The notes: a model not told the origin generated them from the sequence alone. DNA of 64,000 nucleotides from Cronobacter malonaticus LMG 23826 (GCF_001277215.2 NZ_CP013940.1:3410001-3474000); one strand, 5' to 3'. Counted from the stretch's first letter, positions 33,488 through 46,108 are shown. Numbers and translations: made by a program.

Positions 33488-34636
33488 TTATTTGGCGGTC
33501 TTACGGTACTGCTCAATTAATTCGATAAAGTGGTCAAACAGCGGCGCGGCGTCATGCGGGCCGGGGCTCGCCTCAGGGTGCCCCTGGAAGCTGAAGGCCG
33601 GTTTATCGGTGCGATGAATCCCCTGGAGCGTATTATCGAACAGGGATTTATGGGTCACGCGCAGCGTAGACGGCATGGTCGCTTCATCTACCGCAAATCC
33701 GTGGTTCTGGGCGGTGATCATCACGCGGTTGTTGTCGATATCTTTCACCGGATGGTTGCCGCCGTGGTGACCGAACTTCATCTTCACGGTTTTCGCGCCG
33801 CTCGCCAGCCCCAGCAGCTGATGGCCGAGGCAGATGCCGAAGACCGGCACGTCGGTTTCGAGGAATTTCTGGATGGCTTCGATGGCGTAATCACACGGTG
33901 CCGGGTCGCCAGGGCCGTTGGAGAGGAACACGCCGTCCGGGTTCATTTTCAGGACGTCTTCGGCGGAGGTTTGCGCCGGGACGACCGTCAGGCGGCAGCC
34001 TCTGTCCACCAGCATGCGCAGAATGTTGCGCTTCACGCCGTAGTCATACGCCACCACGTGATACGGCAGTTCTTCTTCCTTTTTCGCTTCCGGCAGTTCG
34101 CCTGAAAGCGTCCAGCTGCCCTGCGTCCAGCTGTAAGCTTCCGTCGTGGTCACTTCTTTCGCCAGATCCATGCCGTTCAGGCCAGGGAAGGCTTTCGCTT
34201 TTTCCAGCGCCAGCGCGGCATCGACATTATCCCCTGCGATGATGCAACCGTTCTGAGCGCCCTTCTCACGCAGCAGACGCGTCAGCTTGCGGGTATCGAT
34301 ATCGGCAATCGCCACGATGTTATGGCGCTTCAGGTAAGAAGAGAGATCCTCGGTGTTGCGGTAGTTGCTCGCAATCAGCGGTAAATCACGGATCACAAGA
34401 CCCTGCGCATGTACCTGGGAGGATTCAGCGTCAGCATCGTTAGTGCCGACATTACCAATATGAGGATAAGTGAGAGTGACAATCTGGCGGGAGTAGGAAG
34501 GATCAGTGAGGATTTCTTGATAACCGGTCATTGAAGTATTGAAAACGACTTCCCCTACTGCCGTACCTGTTGCCCCGATGGCCCGACCGTAGAATTGGGT
34601 TCCGTCTTCCAGAACCAACAGCGCTGACTTAATCAA
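33488..34636 (-). CDS. carA: Carbamoyl-phosphate synthase small subunit CarA (TTG start)
   Basis: Glutamine amidotransferase subunit supplying ammonia to CarB. 382 residues from a TTG at 34636, the same unusual start reported for E. coli carA. GGAGG lies five bases upstream and the protein then begins (M)[14 protein letters not shown]. The class I triad is visible: nucleophile Cys in [10 protein letters not shown] (about 269), and His and Glu in QGHPEASPG (about 353/355). First gene of carAB. Confidence 0.97.
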   Translation of the reverse strand: MIKSALLVLEDGTQFYGRAIGATGTAVGEVVFNTSMTGYQEILTDPSYSRQIVTLTYPHIGNVGTNDADAESSQVHAQGLVIRDLPLIASNYRNTEDLSSYLKRHNIVAIADIDTRKLTRLLREKGAQNGCIIAGDNVDAALALEKAKAFPGLNGMDLAKEVTTTEAYSWTQGSWTLSGELPEAKKEEELPYHVVAYDYGVKRNILRMLVDRGCRLTVVPAQTSAEDVLKMNPDGVFLSNGPGDPAPCDYAIEAIQKFLETDVPVFGICLGHQLLGLASGAKTVKMKFGHHGGNHPVKDIDNNRVMITAQNHGFAVDEATMPSTLRVTHKSLFDNTLQGIHRTDKPAFSFQGHPEASPGPHDAAPLFDHFIELIEQYRKTAK

Positions 34637-34890
34637 AACGTCCTCCAGGGAATAAACAGTCAATTTATTTGCATATTAATTCAACCAGTATGGCTAAATC
34701 AACGCAAAAACGCCTGAACAGCGAATTTTTGGCAAACGGCGGCATTCTAGAGATAACTCAGGGGGAAGTCTACCTGAAAACGCACCTTTTATTGTTTTTT
34801 TGAAGGCTTTGAGGAAAACACAGGAAATGAAGGGCAAAAAACAAAGAAAACGAAGCGCAGAAAACGGTTGCCCGGCAAGAAAAGTAAAAA
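34637..34890 (-). promoter_or_regulatory. carAB promoter region with ArgR and PurR-like operators
   Basis: On the minus strand, TTGAATTAATATGCAAATAA (about 34665-34684) matches the tandem ARG boxes that overlap the arginine-repressed P2 promoter in E. coli. Farther upstream, GGGCAACCGTTTTCTG (plus-strand 34858-34873) fits the PurR consensus ANGCAANCGNTTNCNT at 14 of 16 positions, in keeping with purine control of the distal P1 promoter. IHF and PepA sites are expected in the AT-rich stretch but I could not place them. Confidence 0.72.
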
Positions 34891-35025
34891 CGAAGCATAG
34901 CACAGCTTTTAAAATGGACCAAACGGTCAAAATTCACAAACCATTAACGCAAAAGCAGTCAAAAACCATCAATTTTAAGCAGACAAACTTAACTTAATCA
35001 CGAAAGTCGCAAAAATAAATAAAAC
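34891..35025. other. AT-rich carA-dapB intergenic remainder
   Basis: The rest of the 467-bp gap between carA and dapB is A-rich on the plus strand, with no convincing gene. Two short frames across 34694-34997 (one per strand) have no ribosome site or family resemblance. It probably holds the upstream P1 control elements of carAB. Confidence 0.5.
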
Positions 35026-35052
35026 AAAAAAGGGCAATAAATTATTGCCCTT
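35026..35052 (-). terminator. dapB terminator
   Basis: AAGGGCAATAA / TTATTGCCCTT with A-rich flank on the plus strand gives a stem plus U run on the minus-strand dapB transcript. It lies about 50 bp past the dapB stop. Confidence 0.9.
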
Positions 35053-35103
35053 CCAATCAGAAACTTATGATTGTAATAACCACATCACGATGGGTAATAA
35101 GAA

Positions 35104-35958
<855 letters not shown>

Positions 35959-36115
35959 TCAGGTTAACCAGCCAGCCCGCAGGCTGCCAGCTGAAAACAT
36001 GGATAATTAGAATTTAATGATAAACAGGGAGGGATATCAGTAAAAGGCTGCAACTGCCTGTTATTTTTGTGGGTATTAAGCGTTGAAACGGCAGGCGCGG
36101 AGCCTGCCGCGAGGC

Positions 36116-36748
36116 TTACTCTGCTACCTGGTAAGCCACCAGCAGCTGGCCTTTCTTGACTTTAATGCTGGTGAGCGTCACCTCACCGACCTGCGAGAGC
36201 GACGCCACGTGTGTACCGCCGCAGCCATAGGCCGGCAGCTCGCCGAAGCGCACCTGACGCCGCCCGTCAACGAAATCAACATAGCGCGGCAGATCGGCGG
36301 CAACCCACGCGGCGATTTTCTCGCTTAATGCGCAGGCTTCGGGCGCGTCTGACGACTGCGCCGGGGCAAACGTAATTTTCCCTTCACCGGGCCAGTGGTG
36401 CGCTTTTACCGGCTGCCAGCCGAGCTGCTCGCCCGCATAGCCAATCAGATGACCCGCCGAGTGCCAGCGTGTATGGCGGTTACGCAGCACGTCATCAATA
36501 ACGAGCGTGGCGGGGCCGGTCGCCAGCGGCTGCGCCAGCAGGTGAATGACCGTATCACCGCGGTTTTCGACGCGCAGCACCGGCAGGCCGTTTATCGTGC
36601 CGCTGTCTGAGGGCTGTCCGCCGCCCTGCGGGTGAAATAGCGTCGAATCCAGCTCCACTTCATAATCGCCCTGCGCGTTTTGTTCGCAGCGCAGCACGTT
36701 TGCTTCGCCCTGAAGCGCGTCGCTCAGGTAGTACTCTCTGTGTGTCAT
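36116..36748 (-). CDS. AlaX-type alanyl-tRNA editing protein
   Basis: 210-residue free-standing editing domain homologous to the second additional domain of alanyl/threonyl-tRNA synthetases, expected to deacylate mischarged tRNA(Ala) (Ser- or Gly-tRNA(Ala)). The zinc ligands are visible as HSAGH (H96, H100) and CGGTH (C176, H180). The leading PQGGGQPSDSG loop typical of AlaX is at about residues 40-50. Divergent from a LysR-type regulator. I do not recall an equivalent between dapB and ispH in E. coli K-12. Confidence 0.88.
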   Translation of the reverse strand: MTHREYYLSDALQGEANVLRCEQNAQGDYEVELDSTLFHPQGGGQPSDSGTINGLPVLRVENRGDTVIHLLAQPLATGPATLVIDDVLRNRHTRWHSAGHLIGYAGEQLGWQPVKAHHWPGEGKITFAPAQSSDAPEACALSEKIAAWVAADLPRYVDFVDGRRQVRFGELPAYGCGGTHVASLSQVGEVTLTSIKVKKGQLLVAYQVAE

Positions 36749-36842
36749 CGTTGTCCTCCGGGTTCATCACACAGTATATTTATTATTCCCGCAGCGATAA
36801 TCCTGCCTTACGACAACGAACCTTTGCATCAGGCGCACAAAT

Positions 36843-37739
36843 ATGAATTTAGCCCTTCTGCCCGATATCGCGGTTTTCGTTCAGGTGGTGGAGAGCGGCA
36901 GTTTCTCCGCCGCCGCGCGTAAACTTGGCAGCACGCCCTCCTCCGTCAGCCGCAGCGTCTCCCGCCTGGAGCGCGAGCTGGGCTGCAAGCTGCTGGTTCG
37001 CACCACGCGCAAATTGCGCCTGAGCGAGGCGGGCAACGGCGTGTTTCAGCGTGCCGCCAGTATGATGGATGCCGCCCGCGACGTGATGGCTCAGGGCGGC
37101 ACGGCGTCACACGCGCCGCAAGGGCGCGTGACGCTTGGCGTGCCGAAAGCGGTGGGCCGTTTTGTGATCCATCCGCTAATGGAAGAGTTTCTGACGCGCT
37201 ACCCGCAGGTGGATATCTGCCTGCGGCTGGAAGACCGGTATATGGATCTGATCGATGACGAGGTGGATCTGGCGCTGCGTATTACCGATTCCCCTTCTCC
37301 CGGCCTGTACGGTAAACCGCTGATGCCAATAGAGCATCTGCTGTGCGCCACGCCGGACTATCTCGCGCGCCACGGCACGCCGGAAACGCCGCAGGCATTA
37401 CGTCATCACAGCTGTATCAGCCTTGGCGAAACGGCGACGGACGCGCGCTGGAAGTTTCGTCGCGACGGGAAAAACGTGGTGGTGCAGACGCACGGGCGTT
37501 ACGCCGCCAACCATACCGGCGTGCGTCTTGATGCCGTGAAGCGCCATCTGGGCATCGGCAGCCTGCCGCGTTTTACCGCCAGCGACGCGCTGGCGGCAGG
37601 CGAGATTGTTCAGGTGCTGCCGGAGTGGGAATTTATCAGCAGCTATTCCGGCAGGCTCTGGCTGTTGTGGTCGACGAGTCGCCATATGCCCGCCAAAATC
37701 CGGGCGCTTATCGACTACCTGACGGAAAAGCTGTGCTAA
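36843..37739 (+). CDS. LysR-family transcriptional regulator
   Basis: 298 residues. The N-terminal winged helix-turn-helix ([23 protein letters not shown], about residues 21-43) is followed by a LysR substrate-binding domain from about residue 90 ([18 protein letters not shown]). The overall type resembles DhcR/AaeR-like CrgA-group regulators; the effector is unknown. Divergent from the AlaX gene (94-bp gap), which is the most likely target along with itself. Its stop overlaps the convergent rihC by 4 bp. The ribosome site is weak (AGGCGC). Confidence 0.88.
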   Translation: MNLALLPDIAVFVQVVESGSFSAAARKLGSTPSSVSRSVSRLERELGCKLLVRTTRKLRLSEAGNGVFQRAASMMDAARDVMAQGGTASHAPQGRVTLGVPKAVGRFVIHPLMEEFLTRYPQVDICLRLEDRYMDLIDDEVDLALRITDSPSPGLYGKPLMPIEHLLCATPDYLARHGTPETPQALRHHSCISLGETATDARWKFRRDGKNVVVQTHGRYAANHTGVRLDAVKRHLGIGSLPRFTASDALAAGEIVQVLPEWEFISSYSGRLWLLWSTSRHMPAKIRALIDYLTEKLC

Positions 37740-38653
37740 GGCGCCAGCGTGAGCGTCTGCGCAACCCAGTCGCGAAACGCGGCTACGTCGATACCAAGCG
37801 CGACCTGCACGTTCGCAGGCCGGTTTAACTTGCCTTCAATATCCACCACCGTGGTGCCCGCCGTGTAGTCGCCGCGCGTCTCTACCGCCACGAAGCAGGG
37901 CGTTAACGTAAACAGTTCAGGCTTAACCAGCCAGGCGATGGCACAGAGATCGTGCATACGCAGGCCCGTCGTCATGCTGCCGCTGCGGTAATGGCTGAAC
38001 AGCGCGTGCAGCATTTTTCCGGTGCGGTTAAGCGAGGGCAATGCCGCGAGATAATCAGGCGTCAGCACGGCCTGGTTGGTGACATCCAGCCCGCACATCA
38101 CAATCTCAATGCCGCTTTCAAACACCCGCGCAGCGGCCTCGGGATCGATAGCAATATTAAACTCAGCATTGGGAGTAAAGTTACCGCGCCCCGCCGAGCC
38201 ACCCATCATCACCAGCCGTTTGATTTTCGCTTTACATGCCGGATAGTGCGTCAGCAGCAGCGCGATATTAGTCAGCGGCCCGATGGTGACGAGCGTCAGC
38301 GGCTCCGTGGCGGTCATCAGGCGTTCGTAAATCGCCTGAAACGCCGGAACGTCAAGCGTCAGCCGGTCGTGTTCGACAAACGTGTAACCTTCCATTCCCG
38401 ATTCGCCATGCACCGACGCGGCATCGCGCAGCGCGCGCACCAGCGGCGTGGCGGCACCCTGCGCCACCGGCACGTCAGCATTCCAGAAATGCAGCAGTTG
38501 CAGCGCGTTGCGGGTGGTTTTCTCTACGGACACATTCCCTGCGACAGTGGTGATGAGCTGTAAATCCAGCTCTGGTGAAAACAGCGCGGCGGCGATAGCC
38601 ACGGCATCGTCAATGCCGGGATCGGTATCGAGAAGAATCGGCGTTTTTGTCAT
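37736..38653 (-). CDS. rihC: Ribonucleoside hydrolase RihC
   Basis: Hydrolyses purine and pyrimidine ribonucleosides to base and ribose; calcium-dependent nucleoside hydrolase fold. 305 residues. The metal-binding DTDPGIDD motif is at residues 9-16, and [11 protein letters not shown] and [14 protein letters not shown] follow as in the family. The C-terminal [11 protein letters not shown] contains the last metal Asp. It follows ispH, as in E. coli, but a terminator lies between them, so it is probably transcribed independently. Confidence 0.93.
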   Translation of the reverse strand: MTKTPILLDTDPGIDDAVAIAAALFSPELDLQLITTVAGNVSVEKTTRNALQLLHFWNADVPVAQGAATPLVRALRDAASVHGESGMEGYTFVEHDRLTLDVPAFQAIYERLMTATEPLTLVTIGPLTNIALLLTHYPACKAKIKRLVMMGGSAGRGNFTPNAEFNIAIDPEAAARVFESGIEIVMCGLDVTNQAVLTPDYLAALPSLNRTGKMLHALFSHYRSGSMTTGLRMHDLCAIAWLVKPELFTLTPCFVAVETRGDYTAGTTVVDIEGKLNRPANVQVALGIDVAAFRDWVAQTLTLAP

Positions 38654-38687
38654 GAGCGCTCCTTGTTGTCTGGCCTGCCGTCAGGAT

Positions 38688-38721
38688 AAAAAAATGCCGG
38701 ACGATCTTCACCGTCCGGCAT
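38688..38721 (-). terminator. Terminator after ispH
   Basis: ATGCCGGACG and CGTCCGGCAT form a perfect stem, with AAAAAAA on the left giving a U run on the minus-strand transcript. It marks the end of the ribF-ileS-lspA-fkpB-ispH operon. Confidence 0.92.
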
Positions 38722-38748
38722 GTTGTTCTGGTACGCGCGTAAAAAAAA

Positions 38749-39699
38749 TTACTGCACTTCGCGCGCGTCGATCCGCAGCTCCTTCGGCACTTCGAAAACG
38801 ATGTTTTCTTCGCGACCGGTCAGCTCACGGGCGTCGCTACCGCCGAGCGCTTTGAGGCGCGTGATGACGTTCTGCACCAGAACATCCGGTGCCGAGGCGC
38901 CCGCGGTCACGCCGACACAGGCGGCGGTTTTCACCCAGGCTTCCTGAATGTCGTTGGCGTCGTCAATAAGATACGCCGTTTTGCCCATGCGCTGGGCCAG
39001 CTCTGCCAGACGGTTGGAGTTGGAGGAGTTTTTCGACCCCACCACTAACACCACGTCCGCCTGCTCCGCCAGCGCGCGCACGGCTTCCTGACGGTTGGTG
39101 GTGGCGTAGCAGATGTCATCTTTACGCGGCCCGACGATTTTCGGGAAACGGCTGCGCAGCGCGTCGATCACTTCTGAAGTGTCGTCCACCGACAGCGTCG
39201 TCTGGGTCATAAAGGAGAGGTTATTCTCATCCTTCACGGTAATTTTCCAGACATCTTCCGGCGATTCCACCAGATACATGCCCCCTTCCGGGTTGCTGTA
39301 CTGGCCCATCGTGCCTTCCACTTCCGGGTGCCCGGCGTGGCCGATAAGAATGGCTTCTTCACCACGGCGGCTGGAACGCGCCACTTCCATATGCACTTTG
39401 GTCACCAGCGGGCAGGTAGCGTCAAACACCGTCAGATCGCGGCTTTTCGCTTCGTTGCGTACCGCCTGCGAGACGCCGTGGGCGGAGAAAATCAGGATCG
39501 CGCCATCCGGCACTTCGCTGATTTGTTCAATAAAAATCGCGCCGCGCTCGCGCAGGCTGTCCACGACGTAGCGGTTATGCACCACTTCATGGCGAACGTA
39601 AATAGGCGCGCCGTAAATGGCCAGCGCGTTTTCCACAATGCTGATAGCGCGGTCCACGCCTGCGCAGAAGCCGCGCGGGTTAGCCAACAGGATCTGCAT
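38749..39699 (-). CDS. ispH: 4-hydroxy-3-methylbut-2-enyl diphosphate reductase IspH
   Basis: Last step of the MEP isoprenoid pathway; [4Fe-4S] enzyme producing IPP and DMAPP. 316 residues. The three cluster cysteines are at C12 ([12 protein letters not shown]), in [10 protein letters not shown] (about 96) and in [10 protein letters not shown] (about 197). The substrate-binding [12 protein letters not shown] is also seen. The start overlaps the 3' end of fkpB by 20 bp, suggesting translational coupling. Confidence 0.98.
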   Translation of the reverse strand: MQILLANPRGFCAGVDRAISIVENALAIYGAPIYVRHEVVHNRYVVDSLRERGAIFIEQISEVPDGAILIFSAHGVSQAVRNEAKSRDLTVFDATCPLVTKVHMEVARSSRRGEEAILIGHAGHPEVEGTMGQYSNPEGGMYLVESPEDVWKITVKDENNLSFMTQTTLSVDDTSEVIDALRSRFPKIVGPRKDDICYATTNRQEAVRALAEQADVVLVVGSKNSSNSNRLAELAQRMGKTAYLIDDANDIQEAWVKTAACVGVTAGASAPDVLVQNVITRLKALGGSDARELTGREENIVFEVPKELRIDAREVQ

Positions 39700-40150
39700 C
39701 AGAACTCTCCAGCGCCGGATCGATTTCCAGCACGTCTATATCAAAATGAAGGGTATGCCCGGCGAGCGGATGGTTGAAATCCACGGTGATGGAGTCGCCG
39801 TTGATTTCACGGATAACGCCCGGCATTTCGCTGCCATCCATTGCGGTAAAGAGCATGATAGCCCCGATATCCGGCTCGCCCGCATCGATAAACTCGCGGC
39901 GGGAGAAGTACTGGATGAGATCCGGGCTTGGGGTACCGAAAGCGTCTTCCGGCAGGAGCGTAAACGCTTTTTTGTCGCCGGCGTGCAGGCCGAGCAACTC
40001 GCGCTCCAGGCCCTGCGACAGCGAGCCGTCGCCCAGGCGAAACAGCGCGGGTTTGCCGCTGTTGCGGCTGGACTCCGCCGTGGAGCCGTCTTCAAGCTTC
40101 AGCGTAAAGTGCACAAGCACCGCGCTGTTGCTCTGTATTGATGTAGACAT
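39680..40150 (-). CDS. fkpB: FKBP-type peptidyl-prolyl isomerase FkpB
   Basis: SlpA-like FKBP prolyl isomerase with chaperone activity. 156 residues; the last several beyond the point where E. coli FkpB ends (ALE...) run into ispH. The FKBP core [19 protein letters not shown] and the inserted IF domain ([21 protein letters not shown]) are present, then [21 protein letters not shown]. Between lspA and ispH; a 103-bp gap with a hairpin separates it from lspA. Confidence 0.96.
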   Translation of the reverse strand: MSTSIQSNSAVLVHFTLKLEDGSTAESSRNSGKPALFRLGDGSLSQGLERELLGLHAGDKKAFTLLPEDAFGTPSPDLIQYFSRREFIDAGEPDIGAIMLFTAMDGSEMPGVIREINGDSITVDFNHPLAGHTLHFDIDVLEIDPALESSDADPVG

Positions 40151-40221
40151 GCAGGTTGCTCACTTATTTTGGGTCGTCTGTTTACCCGGTACCGGGCCTA
40201 CAGAAGGCCGCACATTCTGTG

Positions 40222-40248
40222 GGCCGGGCAGCGAGACGCCGCCCGGCC
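40222..40248. repeat. REP-like hairpin in the lspA-fkpB gap
   Basis: GGCCGGGC / GCCCGGCC form a perfect 8-bp stem around an 11-base loop. It sits inside the operon (lspA upstream, fkpB downstream) and lacks a T run, so it is probably an RNA processing or stability element. Confidence 0.6.
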
Positions 40249-40253
40249 AGAGG

Positions 40254-40751
40254 TTACGCCGTGGCTTTCTGTTTAGAAGGCAGGAAGCCTTCCAGCACGA
40301 CTAACGCCGCGCCGATACAAATGGCGGTGTCGGCCAGGTTGAACGTCGCGAAGTGCCAGTCGCCGACATAGAAGTCGATCATATCGACCACGAAGCCGTG
40401 CCACAGACGGTCAAACAGATTGCCCAGCGCGCCGCCAATAATCAGCGCGTAAGCAATGTTGTTGAGCTTCTGGCTCGCCTTCGCGCGATACATCATGACC
40501 GCCAGCAGCACGCAGATACCGATAGCGATACCGGCGAAGAACCAGCGCTGCCAGCCGCCTTTGTCCGCGAGGAAGCTGAACGCCGCGCCGTAGTTGCGCG
40601 CATAATGCAGATTGAGCGACGGGAACAGCGAGACGGTTTCCCCCAGCGCGAAATGCTGGAGGATTAACGCCTTGCTACCCAGATCGACAATCAGCACGAC
40701 CACCACCAGCCACAGCCAGCGCAGACCGGTTGAAAGAATCGGTTTACTCAT
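40254..40751 (-). CDS. lspA: Prolipoprotein signal peptidase LspA
   Basis: Inner-membrane aspartyl peptidase that removes lipoprotein signal peptides; globomycin target. 165 residues with four TM segments. The catalytic aspartates lie in [10 protein letters not shown] and FVVDMIDFY. The start codon shares one base with the ileS stop. It processes lipoproteins such as the two encoded around 29-30 kb. Confidence 0.97.
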   Translation of the reverse strand: MSKPILSTGLRWLWLVVVVLIVDLGSKALILQHFALGETVSLFPSLNLHYARNYGAAFSFLADKGGWQRWFFAGIAIGICVLLAVMMYRAKASQKLNNIAYALIIGGALGNLFDRLWHGFVVDMIDFYVGDWHFATFNLADTAICIGAALVVLEGFLPSKQKATA

Positions 40752-43567
40752 CAGGCAAACTTACGTTTTTCGCCGTCACCGGCGACGTTGCTGACACAGC
40801 GACCGCAGATTTCTGCGTGTTCCGCCACCTTGCCGATATCGGTGGTGTAGTGCCAGCAGCGCGGGCACTTCTCACCTTCGGCTTTTGCGAGCGCCACTTT
40901 CAGCCCTTTGAGCAGTTCGCTCTGCTGGGCATCCGCGGCGGCGCTGGCATAATCCTCAACCTTCGCCTGCGAGGTCAACAGGACAAATCGCAATTCCTCG
41001 CCAAGCGCGGTGAGTTTCGCCGCCAGCTCAGGCTCCGCGTACAGGGTGACCGCCGCTTCCAGCGAGCCGCCGATTTTCTTATCAGCACGCGCCTGCTCAA
41101 TCACCTTGTTCACTTCGCCGCGCACTTTCAGCAGCGCGTCCCAGTAAGCGTCGTTCATCGCTTCGGTATCGGCAAGGCCAAACAGGCCATCGTACCATTC
41201 ACCGGTAAAGACATACTTCTCACGCTCGCCCGGCAGGTAGCCCCACACTTCATCCGCGGTGAAGGAGAGGATCGGTGCCATCCAGCGCACCAGCGCTTCA
41301 CTGATGTGATAGAGCGCGGTCTGGCAGCTGCGGCGCGCCACGCTGTCGGCTTTCGCGGTGTACTGACGGTCTTTGATGATATCGAGATAGAACGAACCCA
41401 TTTCGATGGAGCAAAAGCGCATCAGGCGCTGTACCACTTCGTGGAAATCGTACGCTTCATACGCTTTGACGATATCGTCCTGCGCGGCTTTGGCGCAGCC
41501 GACCGCCCAGCGATCCAGCACGACCATCTCTTCCGGTTTCACCATGTCTTTTGCCGGATCGAAACCGTTCAGGTTCGCCAGCAGGAAGCGCGCGGTGTTA
41601 CGGATACGGCGATACGCATCGGCGGCGCGTTTTAAGATCTCGTCAGAGACCGCCATCTCGCCGGTGTAGTCGGTGGATGCCACCCACAGACGCAGAATAT
41701 CAGCGCCCAGTTTGTTCATCACATCCTGCGGAGAGACCGTGTTGCCGATGGATTTCGACATCTTGCGGCCCTGGCCGTCAACGGTGAAACCGTGGGTCAG
41801 TACCTGGCGATACGGCGCTTTGCCTTTCATCGCGGTGGAGATCATCAGCGAGGACATAAACCAGCCGCGATGCTGGTCAGAGCCTTCGAGATACATATCC
41901 GCCGCATGGCCTGCGAATTCAGGGCGCACGTCAACCACAGATGAGTGGGTAGAGCCGGAGTCGAACCATACATCCAGCGTATCCGGCACTTTTTCATAGA
42001 CATCGGCGTCATCGCCCATGATGTCGCGCGGGTCGAGATCCCACCACGCCTGAATGCCGTCCTGCTCAACGCGTTTTGCGACTTCTTCCATCAGTTCCAG
42101 CGTGCGCGGGTGCAGCTCCTGCGTCTCTTTATGGACGAACAGGGACATCGGCACGCCCCAGGTGCGCTGACGGGAGATACACCAGTCCGGGCGGTTGGCG
42201 ACCATCGATTCGATACGCGCCTGGCCCCAGTCAGGAATCCACTGCACGCCTTTGATCTCTTTAAGGGACTGCGCGCGCAGGCCTTTTTGATCCATGCTGA
42301 CGAACCACTGCGGCGTGGCGCGGAAGATGATCGGCGTTTTGTGACGCCAGCAGCACGGATAGCTGTGCAGCAGCTTCGCGACATTTAGCAGCGCGCCTTT
42401 TTCACGCAGCAGCTCAACAATCTGATCGTTCGCTTTGAAGACGTTAACGCCATCCAGACCTGGATACGTGCCCGGCAGATACGCGCCGTCCGGACCGACC
42501 GGATTCGCAATCTCCAGACCATATTTCTGGCTGATGGTGTAGTCGTCCGGGCCGTGGCCGCCTGCGGTATGCACCGCGCCGGTACCGGCATCGAGCGTCA
42601 CGTGCTCACCGAGAATAGCCGGAACGTCAAAGCTCATGAACGGGTGCGTAAAGCGCATCAGTTCAAGCTGCGCGCCTTTGGTTTCGCCAAGCACGGTGTA
42701 ATCGGAGACGTTGATGCGCTTCATCACGCTCTCAAGCAGATCTTTCGCCACGATCAGCGCCTGGCCTTCAATCTGTACCAGCACATAGTCAATCTCGGCG
42801 TGCAGAGAGATAGCGCGGTTAGCAGGAAGCGTCCACGGGGTGGTGGTCCAGATAACCAGCGATACCGGGCCGTTGACGTTCTGCGCGCCAAATTTCGCCA
42901 CGACCGCCGCCGGGTCTACCGCGTTAAAGGCCACGTCGATAGAAGGCGACGTTTTGTCGTAATACTCCACTTCCGCCTCGGCCAGCGCGGAGCGGCAGTC
43001 GACGCACCAGTGCACCGGCTTGGCGCCTTTGTGCAGGTGACCGTTGCCGATGATTTTACCGAGCGCGCGGATGATGTTGGCTTCGGTTTTGAAATCCATG
43101 GTCAGGTACGGGTGCGACCAGTCGCCGAGCACGCCCAGACGGATAAAGTCTTTACGCTGGCCGTCAACCTGGGTCGCCGCGTATTCACGGCATTTGGCGC
43201 GGAATTCGGCCGCGGTGAATTTCTCACCCGGCTTGCCAAACTCTTGCTCCACTTTCAGTTCGATCGGCAGACCGTGGCAGTCCCAGCCCGGCACGTACGG
43301 AGAGTCATAACCGGCAAGCCCTTTGGACTTCACGATAATGTCTTTCAGAATCTTGTTAACCGAGTGACCAATATGAATGCTGCCATTCGCATAAGGAGGG
43401 CCGTCATGCAGAATGAAGGTTTTTTTGCCTTTTTTGGCTGCACGGATGATGCCGTAGAGGTCATCATCGGTCCAACGCGCCAGCATTCCCGGTTCGCGTT
43501 TGGCGAGATCGCCGCGCATCGGGAACCCTGTTTCCGGCAAATTCAGGGTTGATTTATAGTCACTCAT
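40751..43567 (-). CDS. ileS: Isoleucyl-tRNA synthetase IleS
   Basis: Class I synthetase, 938 residues, E. coli-like throughout. HIGH is at residues 65-68 (NGSIHIGHS) and KMSKS near residue 603 ([10 protein letters not shown]). The large CP1 editing domain carries [14 protein letters not shown]. The C-terminal zinc finger has CPRCWHYT and CGRCVSN. Between ribF (48-bp gap) and lspA (one-base overlap). Confidence 0.98.
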   Translation of the reverse strand: MSDYKSTLNLPETGFPMRGDLAKREPGMLARWTDDDLYGIIRAAKKGKKTFILHDGPPYANGSIHIGHSVNKILKDIIVKSKGLAGYDSPYVPGWDCHGLPIELKVEQEFGKPGEKFTAAEFRAKCREYAATQVDGQRKDFIRLGVLGDWSHPYLTMDFKTEANIIRALGKIIGNGHLHKGAKPVHWCVDCRSALAEAEVEYYDKTSPSIDVAFNAVDPAAVVAKFGAQNVNGPVSLVIWTTTPWTLPANRAISLHAEIDYVLVQIEGQALIVAKDLLESVMKRINVSDYTVLGETKGAQLELMRFTHPFMSFDVPAILGEHVTLDAGTGAVHTAGGHGPDDYTISQKYGLEIANPVGPDGAYLPGTYPGLDGVNVFKANDQIVELLREKGALLNVAKLLHSYPCCWRHKTPIIFRATPQWFVSMDQKGLRAQSLKEIKGVQWIPDWGQARIESMVANRPDWCISRQRTWGVPMSLFVHKETQELHPRTLELMEEVAKRVEQDGIQAWWDLDPRDIMGDDADVYEKVPDTLDVWFDSGSTHSSVVDVRPEFAGHAADMYLEGSDQHRGWFMSSLMISTAMKGKAPYRQVLTHGFTVDGQGRKMSKSIGNTVSPQDVMNKLGADILRLWVASTDYTGEMAVSDEILKRAADAYRRIRNTARFLLANLNGFDPAKDMVKPEEMVVLDRWAVGCAKAAQDDIVKAYEAYDFHEVVQRLMRFCSIEMGSFYLDIIKDRQYTAKADSVARRSCQTALYHISEALVRWMAPILSFTADEVWGYLPGEREKYVFTGEWYDGLFGLADTEAMNDAYWDALLKVRGEVNKVIEQARADKKIGGSLEAAVTLYAEPELAAKLTALGEELRFVLLTSQAKVEDYASAAADAQQSELLKGLKVALAKAEGEKCPRCWHYTTDIGKVAEHAEICGRCVSNVAGDGEKRKFA

Positions 43568-43615
43568 CAGATTCTCGGTTCCGTATTTCGGTTTGATAAT
43601 TAGCCGATTCAGGCG

Positions 43616-44554
43616 TTACGCCGGTGTCGGTAGCCCAAAAAAGTCGCGGGCGGTGATCACGTCTCTGGCGATTTGCGCCTTGAGTTCATCAAGCGAGGCA
43701 AACCGCTGTTCATTGCGTATTTTTTTACGCAGCACTACATCTATATGGCGGCCGTAGAGGTCAATTGCAACGTCCAGCAAGTGAACTTCCAGCTGCTGGC
43801 GCAGGCCGGCCACCGTCGGGCGGGTGCCGATATTGGCGACGCCGGGCAGCGGTTTGTCGCTGATGCCCAGCACTTCCACCGCATAAACGCCCTTAACGGG
43901 CGAAACCTGACGGCGCAGCGGTAAATTCGCCGTCGGGAAACCTATGGTGCGTCCGAGCGCGTCACCGTGAACCACACGCCCGGAGATGGCGAACGGCCGT
44001 CCGAGCAGGTTTTCCGCGAGGCTTAAGTCATCCTGTGCAAGCGCCTGGCGTACGGCGGTACTGCTGATGCGCACGCCCTCTTCGCAAAACGTTTGCGTAC
44101 TGGTGACTTCAAAACCATATTCGCGCCCGGCTTTCTGTAATAACAAGAAATCCCCTTCGCGACCAGCGCCAAAGCGGAAATCGTCACCCGTGGCGAGGAA
44201 TTTTACGCCGAGACGCTTGACCAGCAGATCGCTGACGAAATTCTGAGCTGTCAGCGCGGCAAAGCGGCGGTCAAAACGAATACACAGCACGTAATCCACG
44301 CCGCAACGGGCGAGATAGCGCAGCTTTTCGCGCAGCCGGGTGAGCCGCGCGGGCGCTTTATCGGCCGCGAAAAGTTCAAGCGGCTGCGGCTCGAAAATCA
44401 TGACCATAACGGGCAGGCCGCGTTCGCGCCCTTGCGCGCATAGCCCGGCAAGCAAAGCCTGGTGCCCACGATGCACGCCATCGAAATTGCCGATGGTCAG
44501 CACGCAACCGTGATGCTCAGAGGTGAGATTATGTATGCCGCGTATCAGCTTCAT
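43616..44554 (-). CDS. ribF: Bifunctional riboflavin kinase/FAD synthetase RibF
   Basis: Converts riboflavin to FMN and then FAD. 312 residues. The N-terminal nucleotidyltransferase domain has TIGNFDGVHRGHQALL (around residues 21-36) and ISSTAVRQAL. The C-terminal kinase domain has the GRTIGFPTANLPL motif. First gene of the ribF-ileS-lspA-fkpB-ispH operon. Divergent from rpsT, as in E. coli. Confidence 0.97.
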   Translation of the reverse strand: MKLIRGIHNLTSEHHGCVLTIGNFDGVHRGHQALLAGLCAQGRERGLPVMVMIFEPQPLELFAADKAPARLTRLREKLRYLARCGVDYVLCIRFDRRFAALTAQNFVSDLLVKRLGVKFLATGDDFRFGAGREGDFLLLQKAGREYGFEVTSTQTFCEEGVRISSTAVRQALAQDDLSLAENLLGRPFAISGRVVHGDALGRTIGFPTANLPLRRQVSPVKGVYAVEVLGISDKPLPGVANIGTRPTVAGLRQQLEVHLLDVAIDLYGRHIDVVLRKKIRNEQRFASLDELKAQIARDVITARDFFGLPTPA

Positions 44555-45135
<581 letters not shown>

Positions 45136-45171
45136 TCGCCATTCGCTGTCGCTTGTTGCAAACAGCTTGTT

Positions 45172-45199
45172 AAAAAAACCCGCTTATGCGGGTTTTTTT
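45172..45199. terminator. rpsT terminator, shared with nhaR
   Basis: AAAAAACCCGC-TTAT-GCGGGTTTTTTT. Convergent rpsT (+) and nhaR (-) both end here. Confidence 0.94.
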
Positions 45200-45211
45200 A
45201 TGCCTGCTGAT

Positions 45212-46108
45212 TTATTTGGGCGGCACAAACAGCGCCGAATAGTCACGATTGCAGATGCGCTGCACCGCCGGATGCTGAATCATTCGCTCTGCGAAAATCG
45301 CGTGATACTCTTCCATCACGTTATCCATGCGCCCTATCTCCACAATATTCTCATCCTCGTAAAAATCGTGGGCATAGAGGCTTGGCGCGACAAACACAGC
45401 GTTATGCGCCGCGCCGAAGGCTTTCATCAGCGCCGCGTCGTCGAACTCGCCGAGAATTTCCACTTTCAGCCCTTGCGAGTGGATCCAGTTCAGTAATTTA
45501 CGCCCGAGCATGGAGCGACGCCCAGGTATCAGTAACCGGCGCTCTTCAAGACACGCCGGAAACGGCTTTGTCGGCGCCGGGCTCTGGCACCAGAAGCTGA
45601 CGCTGCACTCGCCGATTTTGACGGAGAAAAGGCCTGCCTGCTGCGTAGAGTCGATGGGGCAATCGGAGATAATCATATCGAGCTTATGCTGGCTCAGTTG
45701 CTCAAGCAGCATCTCGTGCGTCGATTCAAAACAGCGCAGGTGGATTTGCTCATCTTCCACCACCGCCGCATCCAGCACGCCGCTGACTAGTCTTTTCGAA
45801 AGGGCGTCCGCCACGCCAACATCAAACAACAAGTGAGATTCTTTGCGGTAGTTGATAATGTCCAGCATCTCCTGGCTCAGGGTAAACATGCGATCGGCGT
45901 AACGAAAGACCAGTTGCCCCAGCTCGCTCGGCTCAAGACCCCTTCCCTTACGCTTAAACAGTTTACCCTGTAGCCTCTCCTCAAGCGCTTTTATCTGTCC
46001 GGTGATGGTTTGCGGCGTAAGGTAGAGCACCTCGGCAGCACCGACGACCGAGCCTTCCTTACAAACCTGCCAGAAATAATATAAGTGGTTGTAATTGATA
46101 TGAGGCAT
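45212..46108 (-). CDS. nhaR: NhaR, LysR-type activator of nhaA
   Basis: Sodium/pH-responsive activator of nhaA and other genes. 298 residues from ATG 46108 ([20 protein letters not shown]), which aligns with E. coli NhaR. An ATG eight codons upstream lacks a ribosome site. The helix-turn-helix is [26 protein letters not shown]. The substrate-binding domain follows from about residue 90. It lies 72 bp after nhaA in the same direction, so it is co-transcribed as nhaAR. Confidence 0.96.
   Translation of the reverse strand: MPHINYNHLYYFWQVCKEGSVVGAAEVLYLTPQTITGQIKALEERLQGKLFKRKGRGLEPSELGQLVFRYADRMFTLSQEMLDIINYRKESHLLFDVGVADALSKRLVSGVLDAAVVEDEQIHLRCFESTHEMLLEQLSQHKLDMIISDCPIDSTQQAGLFSVKIGECSVSFWCQSPAPTKPFPACLEERRLLIPGRRSMLGRKLLNWIHSQGLKVEILGEFDDAALMKAFGAAHNAVFVAPSLYAHDFYEDENIVEIGRMDNVMEEYHAIFAERMIQHPAVQRICNRDYSALFVPPK

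Noticed and set aside
31902..33617. 571-codon plus-strand frame opposite carB
   Set aside because: A shadow of the carB reading frame in high-G+C DNA; His/Arg/Phe-rich with no domain resemblance.
34694..34997. Two short frames (one per strand) upstream of carA
   Set aside because: No ribosome site and no family resemblance; they lie across the carAB control region.
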